Below are positions 1 to 8,616 of a stretch of DNA of 64,000 bases, one piece after another. This DNA comes from an uncultured Roseovarius sp. (GTDB taxonomy: Bacteria > Pseudomonadota > Alphaproteobacteria > Rhodobacterales > Rhodobacteraceae). The DNA lies in assembly GCF_947489715.1 (NCBI RefSeq), contig NZ_CANLER010000004.1, forward strand, positions 248,001 through 312,000, written 5' to 3'. Every line of letters begins with the position of its first letter. The stretch's first letter is position 1. Below the pieces are notes generated by a model, which saw nothing but the letters and a program-made list of their open reading frames with translations, did not search any database and was not told where the DNA came from. The position numbers and the translations under genes are program-made.

Positions 1-1
1 G

Positions 2-52
2 GCCTATATCGTCAAGGATGGCGACGTGCTGCACTTCCTTTTCAACACCTGA
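2..52 (+). CDS. ychF: 3' end of a gene, probably the GTPase/ATPase YchF (partial, AYIVKDGDVLHFLFNT*)
   Basis: In-frame C-terminal peptide matches the conserved YchF TGS-domain ending (…DGDVxxFxFN). Confidence 0.75.
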   Translation, partial: AYIVKDGDVLHFLFNT

Positions 53-176
53 TCAGGGGGCCGGGGTGTGCCGGGCTGAACCCCGGCCTACCAGGGTCTT
101 AAGGCCGCGTTCCGGGGTGAGCGCGCTCCATACCCGAATCGCTTTGTTAACAAGGGCTTTGGGGCCGATTTGGTGT

Positions 177-220
177 GTCGGTATAACGTCGGTATTTTGT
201 CGGTATTCCGTCGGTGCGGG
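177..220. repeat. Four 11-bp units: GTCGGTATAAC GTCGGTATTTT GTCGGTATTCC GTCGGTGCGGG
   Basis: Read directly; exact 11-bp period. Confidence 0.85.
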
Positions 221-351
221 GATCGGTAAATTGTCGGATTAACAGTGCGTCCGGCAGACTTCTTAACTGCGTGTCAACACTCTCAGGCATCCCCAGTCTC
301 GTCCCGCCGTGCAGCGATTTTGGCGATGATATTGTCGACCATGCTCAGATA

Positions 352-2214
352 TTAGCTGGCTTTTGCTGTTGAAAAAACCTCCTGCGCGGCTTCAGCATGG
401 ATCATTGCCTGATTCAGTTGGGTTGGGTCATCGGTATTGTCAAAAAATGCCAACTCCAAATTAGCAAGATTATACTGGGTCATTGCCCAATCGAGCGGCA
501 TGCGGTTGCTAGTATATTCCTTAAGCGCGCTTTCGTAGGCAACACGCGCTTCTGCAAATCGATATTTGTCCCCGTCGAGTGCTCCAATTGCCTGGAGCGC
601 AGTGCCGAGATTCATCAGTGTTGCTGCCCATTGGAGCGGCGTGTTGTCTCGTGTCCACACCTGCAGTGCCTTCTTAAAGGCCTGTACGGCCTGATTTAGG
701 CGTTCAGTATTTCTTTCACGCTCTCCAAAAATTCGGAGCGCAAGGCCGTAATTCATCTGTGTTGAAGCCCAGTCGTGCGGTGCACGATCACGCGTACGTT
801 CCTCTAGAGCGCTCTCGTAAGCTTGGACAGCTTGCGTTAATCGCTCACTATCATTTTCACGCTCGCCGATTACTTGAAGCACATTACCGAGGTTCATTTG
901 GGCCGTTGCCCAATCAAGCGGCATGCGGTCGCGTGCCCACTCCTGCAAGGCGTTTTCATAGGCGGTGACGGCCTCGATCAGCTGCTGCGAGTCTTTTTCG
1001 CGTTCTCCCAATCTTGTGAGTGCGTTTCCTAAGTTCATCTGTGTCGCGGCCCAATTGAGTGGAAGGCTGTGACGTGGGAATTCCACAAGTGCGAATTTAT
1101 AATTTTCGACAGCTTCAAGCAGATATTTGGTGTTGATCTCCGATTGCCCTAGGACCGCAAGTGCATTGCCCACGTTATTTAGTATTGTGCCGCGTTCCGT
1201 CCCTGCGGTGGTGCGTGCCAAAACAAGCTTTGCAATATTGATGGAAACTTTGAGGAATTCAGATACCCCTTTGTCGCGTCCCTGAGTGAAATAATTATCT
1301 TGAAGTGTGCGCAGGTTTTCGAATTCAGCATGTCCCCCCGCCTCAAGATCAGCCTTTTGCACTAATAGTTCAGCAGAACGGGCGGCGTCGCCTTGGAGCA
1401 TCGCAACCTCGATACCGCTTTCCAGCAAACGGGTCTTGCGGGCCTGATGGGTGGCGTCCTCGGCGGCGAGGGCTTCGGTGATCTCGGCGCTGGCGCTGGC
1501 ATAGTCACCGTCCGCCGCGAGGTCCGCCACGCGTTTCAGCATTTCATCGACGAAATCGCCGTGGTTCGAGGTGACGCGCCCCTCCTGCTGGACGCGTACG
1601 GCGATATCGATGGCATTTTGCAGCTCCAGCCACGCTTGTCCCAGATCATCCGTGTCTCCGGCAATGCGTTGCGCCAGCCGGATGATGGCCTTTTCGGTAA
1701 TGCCTTCGTCGTGCAGGCGGTCTTGCTGACCGGTGTCCCGGGTCCGCGCCAGAAGCTCCTGCAACATCGCCTGTTCTTCGGTCCGCGGTTCAAGATACGG
1801 GGTCAGGGTAGCGGTGAGGATGCTGGCATAATCCTCAAGTGCTATGGCGGTGCGGTGGGCGTCGTCCACGGATGTGGCCCTGATTTGCGCGCACATGTTG
1901 GCGGCGATGGTCGGGGCGTCCATGTTCCCGGCGGCCAGATCGGTTTTGCCGGGTGGGAAGCTCTCCAGCATCTGCACGATGATTTTTCTGCGGTCGGGCG
2001 TAAGGTGCGCGTGATCGAGGTGGCCCTGCATTTCAGCTGCCATGGATTTGGCAAGGTATTTCTGGTCTTTGGTGGATTTCTTGAACAGTTCCACGCTTGA
2101 CAGCATGGTCGTGATCGCCGCCCCGGCACCGCCGGTCATGCTGAGATCCGCCGCGGTGGCGGCGCTGGCTATGGCAACCGCGATGTTGCCGGCGTGCAAA
2201 GGTTTTTCAATCAT
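352..2214 (-). CDS. TPR-like repeat protein with an uncharacterised N-terminal region
   Basis: Five consecutive 47-aa repeats (P-x-x-WAxTQMNLGNAL…GERE…L…AVxAYExAL…RDR). The ORF opens at 2307, but the ATG at 2214 follows a plausible SD. Confidence 0.8.
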   Translation of the reverse strand: MIEKPLHAGNIAVAIASAATAADLSMTGGAGAAITTMLSSVELFKKSTKDQKYLAKSMAAEMQGHLDHAHLTPDRRKIIVQMLESFPPGKTDLAAGNMDAPTIAANMCAQIRATSVDDAHRTAIALEDYASILTATLTPYLEPRTEEQAMLQELLARTRDTGQQDRLHDEGITEKAIIRLAQRIAGDTDDLGQAWLELQNAIDIAVRVQQEGRVTSNHGDFVDEMLKRVADLAADGDYASASAEITEALAAEDATHQARKTRLLESGIEVAMLQGDAARSAELLVQKADLEAGGHAEFENLRTLQDNYFTQGRDKGVSEFLKVSINIAKLVLARTTAGTERGTILNNVGNALAVLGQSEINTKYLLEAVENYKFALVEFPRHSLPLNWAATQMNLGNALTRLGEREKDSQQLIEAVTAYENALQEWARDRMPLDWATAQMNLGNVLQVIGERENDSERLTQAVQAYESALEERTRDRAPHDWASTQMNYGLALRIFGERERNTERLNQAVQAFKKALQVWTRDNTPLQWAATLMNLGTALQAIGALDGDKYRFAEARVAYESALKEYTSNRMPLDWAMTQYNLANLELAFFDNTDDPTQLNQAMIHAEAAQEVFSTAKAS

Positions 2215-2351
2215 ACTCACCTTCCCTGCGAGCAGCATAAAGGGGTCGCGCGCCGGATAAACCCGGCCGGGAAATCCAAGCTGCGCAATGCGGGTATTTT
2301 GGGCCAATTCTGCTCTTGCCCTCTTTGGCGCAGATGTTTAGACGGGTCAGC

Positions 2352-2441
2352 GGAGCTGTGGCCGAGTGGTCGAAGGCGCTCCCCTGCTAAGGGAGTAGGC
2401 CCGGAAGGGTCTCGTGGGTTCGAATCCCATCGGCTCCGCCA
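2352..2441 (+). tRNA. tRNA-Ser (anticodon GCU)
   Basis: GGAGCTG/CGGCTCC acceptor stem, long variable arm, loop CTGCTAA, TTCGAAT T-loop, encoded CCA. Confidence 0.93.
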
Positions 2442-2589
2442 CTTTACCCTAAATCAGATTTTCTTTGAAATATTCAGAATACTGCATAGCCCTTATTTAT
2501 ATACGAATTTTTGAAAATAGACTTCTATTGGATTTCTTTCGATATCGCCTGCATCATTTCGTTCGGTGGTATGAATTGTGGTATAGAAC

Positions 2590-2960
2590 ATGGCGGCACT
2601 TAGCGGCAAACTGACGAAACGACTGGTTGAAAACCTTGGGCCGGGTCGGCATGGGGATGGCGGCGGGTTGCATCTGGTCGTCGATCCCTCGGGCGCGCGG
2701 CGTTGGATTGTGCGGGTGACGGTCAAAGGTCAGAAGAACCGCAAGGGTGGGCCTCTGCGCACGGACTTCGGATTGGGCGGGGCAGATGTCGTCACGCTCA
2801 ACATGGCCCGCGAGCGGGCGCTGGAATACCGCCGCATGGCCAAGCAAGGGCTGAACCCGCGTTACAATGCCCGGCAGGACATCCCGACCTTCGAAGAGTT
2901 TGCCCAGCAAGTGCATATCGAGCGCCTGCCGACATGGCGCAATCCCAAGCATGGCCAGCA
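2590..2960 (+). pseudogene. Truncated tyrosine recombinase/phage integrase N-terminus (DUF4102-type arm-binding region)
   Basis: MAALSGKLTKRLVENLGPGRHGDGGGLHLVVDPSGARRWIVR… typical integrase N-terminus; no catalytic domain follows; adjacent to a tRNA. Confidence 0.85.
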
Positions 2961-3299
2961 ATGGATCTGTTCGATGAAGGGCATGTCTCGCGTGTTGTTG
3001 CACAAGTAGAACCGTCGTCGGTTGATTTGGGAACTTTGGTGATGGTGGGAATGGTCTTGGACCGTTCAACACCCGAAAGCTTCGCTGCCTTTGAAGAAGC
3101 GGTGTCGGGCATGAAGGAACTGTTGGACTGCCACTTGGTTGCAGGAGACTTCGACTACCTTCTAAAAATCCGCGTCAGCGACATGAATGACTTTAATACC
3201 ATGCACAACAAGATGCTGATCGCTTTGCCCGGCGTCCGCCAAATTCGGACGTTCTTTGTGCTGAAGGAAATCAAAGAAAACGCTCCGTTGGCATTCTGA
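2960..3299 (+). pseudogene. C-terminal fragment of an Lrp/AsnC-family regulator (ligand-binding domain only)
   Basis: DEGHVSRVVAQVEPSSVDLGTLVMVGMVLDRS…VLPGVRQIRTFFVLKEIKE-like AsnC effector domain without an HTH; frame shared with ORF 2703..3299. Confidence 0.8.
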
Positions 3300-3330
3300 T
3301 AGCGTTCATTGATGCCTAACACAGGTTCCG

Positions 3331-3413
3331 GGTTCCGGGTCGCATGCAGGTAAGCCTCCGAAAATTCGAGGCCTACATGCAGGCCTAGCGATCCGTATTG
3401 CTCCGCCGGAACC
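3331..3413. repeat. Nested inverted repeat (outer GGTTCCGG/CCGGAACC, inner GCATGCAGGTAAGCCTC/GAGGCCTACATGC)
   Basis: Read directly; outer arms are perfect 8-mers. Confidence 0.75.
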
Positions 3414-3463
3414 TTTTCTGAGACCTCGTCCGGGCCACAGCGTGAAGTTTCGAATGCGTGCCA

Positions 3464-4198
3464 TCAGTAGGTCGCCCGTCCGCCTGACAGGTCGAACACC
3501 GCACCGGTGTTGAAGGTACAATCATCAGACGACAGCCACATGACAAGCCGCGCGGTTTCCTCGACTGTGCCCAGTCGTTTCATCGGAGACTTGTCGATCA
3601 TGATCTGCACGAACTCCGGTGTCATCTGGTCGAGAATTGCTGTCTTGACCGCGGCAGGCGCGATGCAATTGACGCGGATGTCGGTCAGGGCCAGCTCTTT
3701 CGCCAGCGACTTGGTGAAGCCAATCACACCCGCCTTGGCCGCTGAATAGGCCGATGCATTGGGTGTACCTTCCTTGCCTGCAAGCGAGGCCATGTTGACG
3801 ATCCGGCCAAAGCCCTTTTCCTGCATCACCGGGACTACCGCATGGGCTAGATAGAAGGTGCCGGTCAGGTTGACCTCGACGACCTTCGCCCAGGTCGCTG
3901 GGTCGTTATCGACCACTGGTAGAGTCGGGCCGGCGAAGCCCGCATTATGCGATAGAAAATCGATACCGCCGAAGGCCGCGCATGTATCTGATACGGCTGC
4001 TGTAATCTGCGTTGGATCGCTGATATCGACCTTGCAATGTAGCGCCCCATTGGGCGCGGCTTCCGGTTCCGAGAGATCCCAGATCGCAACCTTCGCCCCT
4101 GCACTGGCATACTGGCGAGCAATCTCGGCCCCGATTCCGGCCGCACCGCCGGTGATGACAGCGACGCGGTTCGAGAAGTCATAATTTACGTTGCTCAT
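3464..4198 (-). CDS. SDR-family NAD(P)-dependent oxidoreductase
   Basis: TGGAAGIG nucleotide-binding motif, NAG motif, YSAAK catalytic motif. Confidence 0.88.
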   Translation of the reverse strand: MSNVNYDFSNRVAVITGGAAGIGAEIARQYASAGAKVAIWDLSEPEAAPNGALHCKVDISDPTQITAAVSDTCAAFGGIDFLSHNAGFAGPTLPVVDNDPATWAKVVEVNLTGTFYLAHAVVPVMQEKGFGRIVNMASLAGKEGTPNASAYSAAKAGVIGFTKSLAKELALTDIRVNCIAPAAVKTAILDQMTPEFVQIMIDKSPMKRLGTVEETARLVMWLSSDDCTFNTGAVFDLSGGRATY

Positions 4199-4203
4199 GA
4201 CAT

Positions 4204-4733
4204 CTACCGGATGAAGGTTTTGAAGTAATCAGCGCCCAGGCCGACCTTTTCGAAATGCGCGCGGCACATGTCGATCTTGGTGAATACGTCCTCTTAACCA
4301 AGGTGATTGCCGTCCGGGTCGACGTAAACATTACGCCGTTTACCTGAAAGTAGGTGATCATCTCGTCCACATCATCGGGGACGACCAGCGTGTGTGTTTC
4401 GCCCGGCGGCTCATAGACATAGCTGCCTTCGCGGGCTTCCCAGTCATGCTCAAAATAATGCCAGCGCCCTTTCAGCACAAAGCCATGCACCGGATTGGGG
4501 TGACGATGACGAGATAGAACACCGGCTTTGGTGACCTTCAACAGATTCATCCAATAGCCCTGAGAGACATTCAGGCAGAGCGGGCGGAAAAACACAGTCT
4601 CGGTTTGCTGCACCCACATGCGTGGATCGCCTTCAGACAGAGCGTCCTGCACAACGATGTCCGGCAGAGCGTCGGGTGGCATCGGGTGCTTGTAGGACAC
4701 ACGCGGGTTTTCGTCTTCACTGACCAGTGGCAT
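4204..4733 (-). pseudogene. Cupin dioxygenase-like protein (2,4'-dihydroxyacetophenone dioxygenase family-like), frameshifted and carrying an in-frame stop
   Basis: Cupin motif HRHPNPVHGFVLKGRW…PPGETHTL intact; then a -1 frameshift at about 4325 (VNGVMF|YVDPDGNHLG) and TAA in place of a sense codon before EDVFTKIDM. Confidence 0.8.
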
Positions 4734-4750
4734 TGAGCTTCCTTTCGTGT

Positions 4751-5310
4751 CTATGCAGCGGCATATCCGCCATCGACGTTCAGAATTTTCCGGTGATGAA
4801 ACTGGCCGCCTCCGAAGCTAGAAACAGCGCGGGGCCCACCAGATCTTCGGGCTGGCCCCATCGGTTCATCGGGGTGCGCGCCAGAATGTCGGCGCTGCGC
4901 GCTGGATCTTCTTGCAGGTTTTCCGTGAGAGGTGTGGCAATCCAGCCCGGTGCCAGCGCGTTCACACGAATGCCATCGGGTGCATAAGCGATGGCCAGCG
5001 GCTTGGTCAGCTGCGCAATCCCACCTTTTGAGGCGGCATAACCCGGCACCAGCCTGCCACCGAAATAGCTGTGCATCGACGCGATGTTGATGATGCACCC
5101 GCTATTGGCTGCCAGCGCGGGCCGTGCAGATGTACAGACGCGCATGGTGCCGGTCAGGTTGATGTCCAACTCCTCGTCCCTACGGATCACACCTGCGGCG
5201 TTGACCACCACAGACAGTTGCAGCTGTGCCGTGACAAGTGCGTCCACCCGCTGTCGGCTGCTGCCCTTTGATGCGACAAACTCAAACGTCTGGTTTGTCC
5301 CGCTACGCGG
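4751..5310 (-). pseudogene. Degenerate SDR oxidoreductase: N-terminus missing, internal deletion, 3' frameshift
   Basis: NAAGVIRRDEELD|INLTGTM junction lacks a normal linker; no Rossmann glycine motif; ASFITG then continues in another frame as ILNVDGGYAAA*. Confidence 0.8.
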
Positions 5311-5323
5311 CGCAGACCATACC

Positions 5324-6265
5324 CTAGTCTATTGTCGGTGCTGTCGGCGTCCGGCGGCGCAGCACCAGCAGGCCTGCGCCGATGATCAGGGCCATGCCCA
5401 GCAGCGTGGTGCCGCCCGGCATGGCGGCGAAGAAAGTGAGATCCCAGAACGCCACAAACAGAAGATAGCTGTATTCGAAGGTGGCCACGGTCGCGGGAGG
5501 TGCTGCCTGATAGGCCCCGGCCAGCAGCATGCCGATTGCGACGGTCAGCGCGGCCAGCACCGTCAGCACCAGCCACTCGGTCTGGCCGATGGGTTGCCAC
5601 GGGCCAAGGACGTTGGGAAAGGCGCGGGCCAGATCCGCGTCGGGCGGCCAGATCAGCAGCACCGCACTTGCCCCCAGGCCCGCCGCCAGCATCATGAGGT
5701 TCAGCGACAGCGCCATCGTGGCCAGCGGGATGTCCTGGCATTTTACACGGGTCACGATATGGCCAAGGGCATAGAAAAACGCGCCGATGACGGGCAGCAC
5801 CGCCCAGGGTGAGAATGCATCTGTGCCCGGTTGCAGCAGGATCAGAACGCCCGCGAAGCCCACGCAAACCGCAACCCAGCCACGCGGACCCACAGTCTCA
5901 CGGATGGCAAAGGCCGACAGCAATGTGACGAAGATGGGCGCGGTGTAATTCGCAGCCCCCACGGTGGAGAGGCTGAGAAACGGGATCGCCGCGTAAAAGG
6001 CCATGAAGGTCAGCGTCAGGCAAAGCCCCCGCACCATCGGCCATTTGTGAAGCGCGTTCCCGAGCGTGCCCGGCCCGGTGCCGCGCCACCATGGAAGGGC
6101 CGCGAAGAGCGGGAAGGCCAGCACTGCCCTTACGGCGAATATCTGCCACAGCGACAGCGTATTGCTGAACAGTTTGAAGACCACATCCTGCACCGATATC
6201 GTGAACGCAGCCGCAATGATCAGGGTTATGCCGCGCAGGATGTGCTGGGGGCGTGTGATGATCAT
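5324..6265 (-). CDS. DMT-superfamily (EamA) transporter
   Basis: About 10 hydrophobic segments, EamA-like repeats. Confidence 0.88.
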   Translation of the reverse strand: MIITRPQHILRGITLIIAAAFTISVQDVVFKLFSNTLSLWQIFAVRAVLAFPLFAALPWWRGTGPGTLGNALHKWPMVRGLCLTLTFMAFYAAIPFLSLSTVGAANYTAPIFVTLLSAFAIRETVGPRGWVAVCVGFAGVLILLQPGTDAFSPWAVLPVIGAFFYALGHIVTRVKCQDIPLATMALSLNLMMLAAGLGASAVLLIWPPDADLARAFPNVLGPWQPIGQTEWLVLTVLAALTVAIGMLLAGAYQAAPPATVATFEYSYLLFVAFWDLTFFAAMPGGTTLLGMALIIGAGLLVLRRRTPTAPTID

Positions 6266-6357
6266 CCAGTATGCCTCGGCGTTGAAGGTGGGATACGCGG
6301 TTCAGGGATGATATTTCGGGTGGGAATGTTTGGGAATGCGTTGCAAATCAAACATAC

Positions 6358-6376
6358 TATTTAGTAATACTAAATA
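6358..6376. promoter_or_regulatory. Perfect 19-bp palindrome TATTTAGTA-A-TACTAAATA abutting a LysR start codon
   Basis: Read directly. Confidence 0.75.
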
Positions 6377-7300
6377 ATGGAGCGAGCACCGGTTCACGGG
6401 ATCGAAGTGTTCCTGACGATTGTTCAGGAGGGATCGCTGCGCGCGGCGGCCAATGTTCTGGGCGTGGGGGCACCGGCGGTCAGCCTGCAGCTCAAGGCGC
6501 TGGAGGAGAGGTTGGGCGTTGGTCTGATCATCCGCAGTACGCGCAGCATCGAGTTGACTGAAGCGGGCCGTGTGCTGTTCGAGGCGGCCGGTCCGGCCTA
6601 TCGGGACATGATTTATGCGGTCAAGAAGACGCGCGAAGTGGGTGCATCGCTGAACGGGACGCTGCGGCTGAGCCTGTCGCGCGGGGCTTATGTGGCGGCG
6701 CTGGCACCGGTGCTGGAACGGTTTCAGGCCGATAATCCGGGCATCAATCTTGAACTTTCATGGAACGAGGAGCTGGTGGATATCAACCGCGAGGGGTTTC
6801 ATGCGGGCATCCGCCTGGGCGATGTGCTGAGCCCGGATATGGTGGCGGTGCGCCTGACCGGGCCGCTGGCAACGGTGTTCAGCGCGTCCCCGGGATATCT
6901 GGACCGAGCAGGTCGGCCCGAGCATCCGCGTGACCTGCTGGAGCATAACTGCATTCGCTACAAGCTGCCGACGGCGAACCGGATCGCGGACTGGGTGTTT
7001 TGCGAGGATGGGCAGGACAAGGTGATCGACCCACCCGCGCGGCTGGTTTTCGATCACGTGCTGGGGGTCATACAGGCGGCGCGCGAGGGGCATGGCATCG
7101 GCTGGTCCATGCGCGCCACAGCCGAGGAACACCTGGCGTCAGGTGAGTTGGAGGCGGTGCTGGACCCCTATGCCCGCGCGTTGCCGCCGTTCTACCTGTA
7201 TTATCCCGAGCAGAACAAACGGGTCGAATGCCTGCGCCTGCTGATTGACTGTCTGGTAACGCATCGTGACCGGCAGCGCCGGGACGGTCCGAAGTCCTGA
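6377..7300 (+). CDS. LysR-family transcriptional regulator
   Basis: N-terminal wHTH (GSLRAAANVLGVGAPAVSLQLKALEERLGV) plus substrate-binding domain. Confidence 0.92.
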   Translation: MERAPVHGIEVFLTIVQEGSLRAAANVLGVGAPAVSLQLKALEERLGVGLIIRSTRSIELTEAGRVLFEAAGPAYRDMIYAVKKTREVGASLNGTLRLSLSRGAYVAALAPVLERFQADNPGINLELSWNEELVDINREGFHAGIRLGDVLSPDMVAVRLTGPLATVFSASPGYLDRAGRPEHPRDLLEHNCIRYKLPTANRIADWVFCEDGQDKVIDPPARLVFDHVLGVIQAAREGHGIGWSMRATAEEHLASGELEAVLDPYARALPPFYLYYPEQNKRVECLRLLIDCLVTHRDRQRRDGPKS

Positions 7301-7418
7301 GCGAGCGTAGCCGCGTTAAATGAAGCTGTGATTTTTCGCTGGGCCGGTCGTCGATCCGGGCCGCGATTTCAAAGCGTTCCTGAGCTATGGTTTGATTTTG
7401 CCCCGGTGGTGCATCGCA

Positions 7419-7889
7419 TCACACCCGGTGATAGGGGCTGCCGGCGAGAATGGTGGCGGCCCGGTAGAGCTGTTCGGACAGCATGACGCGGGCCAGCATG
7501 TGGGGCCAGACCATTGGCCCAAAAGAGAGTTTCAGGTCGGCCCGGTCGCGCAGGACAGGCGTGATACCGTCGGCACCGCCGATGACAAAGGCTACGTCGC
7601 CGCGTCCCTCGTCGCGCCAGCCTGCCAGTCGGTTGGCGAATTTGGGAGAGTTCAGCGTCTGGCCGCGTTCATCCATTGCCACGATGATGGCGCCCTTGGG
7701 AATTGCGCGTTCCAGAAGCGGGGCCTCGGCCATCATGCCACCCCCCTTGCGGTCTTCGACTTCGTGCACCGACGCGGGGCCAAGCCCGAGGGCACGGCCG
7801 GTCCGGTCGAACCGGGTCAGGTAATCATCGAGTAAGTCGCGCTCGGGCCCGGCGCGAAGCCGTCCCACAGCACAGATATGAACGCGCAT
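7419..7889 (-). CDS. rlmH: 23S rRNA (pseudouridine1915-N3)-methyltransferase RlmH
   Basis: AIIVAMDERGQTLNSPKFA, FVIGGADG, SFGPMVWPHMLARVMLSEQLYRA…PYHR motifs. Confidence 0.96.
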   Translation of the reverse strand: MRVHICAVGRLRAGPERDLLDDYLTRFDRTGRALGLGPASVHEVEDRKGGGMMAEAPLLERAIPKGAIIVAMDERGQTLNSPKFANRLAGWRDEGRGDVAFVIGGADGITPVLRDRADLKLSFGPMVWPHMLARVMLSEQLYRAATILAGSPYHRV

Positions 7890-8255
7890 TCAGGCCTGAG
7901 TGGCCGCAGCTTCCCCGGCGGGCAGCCACATCTTCTCAAGCTGATAGAACTCACGCACTTCGGGGCGGAAGACATGGACGATCACGTCGCCTGTGTCGAT
8001 CAGCACCCAATCACCCGCATCCTTGCCTTCGACCTTGGACGCGACGCCCAGATCATGTTTCAGGCGATCCACCAGTTTCTCGGCAATCGCTGCCACCTGA
8101 CGGGTCGAACGGCCCGAACAGATCACCATGTAATCGCCAATGGCCGATTTGCCGCGCAGATCAATCTCGATCACGTCTTCGGCCTTGTCGTCGGTCAGTG
8201 AGGAAAGGATACGCGCAAGCTGAGTTTCGCTATTCGCGTGTTTCGCAGGGGCCAT
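7890..8255 (-). CDS. rsfS: Ribosome silencing factor RsfS
   Basis: SLTDDKAEDVIEIDLRGKSAIGDYMVICSGRSTRQVAAIAE…GDWVLIDTGDVIVHVF; adjacent to rlmH. Confidence 0.95.
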   Translation of the reverse strand: MAPAKHANSETQLARILSSLTDDKAEDVIEIDLRGKSAIGDYMVICSGRSTRQVAAIAEKLVDRLKHDLGVASKVEGKDAGDWVLIDTGDVIVHVFRPEVREFYQLEKMWLPAGEAAATQA

Positions 8256-8563
8256 TACAGGCGCCCTCTTATCAGCGGCTGGTGCCGCATCAGCAGTAAA
8301 AGACAGGACATTGTCCTCCTCTCTAGCGCACCGTCAAAACCCCGGTGCCGGGCATAATGATAAGTTAACAATCCATTTATGAAGTTTCAATGAATGCGCG
8401 CATGCGCGGGCTTTTCATCGCGCAATTGTGCGCCAAAAACATCATGTTGCAATATTTCGTGACGCAACGGGCGCTATGGAGGCCGGGCTGATCGGGCCCC
8501 TGTAAATTTGCCTGATCGACCGGTCGGCAAGGTGATGGCTTGATCTAGTTTGACGATTAAAGT

Positions 8564-8580
8564 TTATTGTTTTACGATAA
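8564..8580. promoter_or_regulatory. Inverted repeat TTATTGT-TTT-ACGATAA upstream of the DUF2975/XRE pair
   Basis: Read directly; a related half-site GACGATTAA lies 21 bp upstream. Confidence 0.65.
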
Positions 8581-8616
8581 AAAATAATTCCAAATCATGA
8601 ATAGCGGAGCACTATC

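Noticed and set aside
352-2214. Confident call of an anti-phage defence system
   Set aside because: No effector domain, partner gene or known defence signature is recognisable; only location and modularity hint at it.
2590-3009. Functional integrase
   Set aside because: Only the N-terminal arm-binding part is present; the catalytic R…HxxR…Y region is missing.
8395-8460. GCGCATGCGC and GCGCAATTGTGCGC palindromes
   Set aside because: Short GC palindromes are frequent by chance in this genome and the second is imperfect; kept out of the findings.
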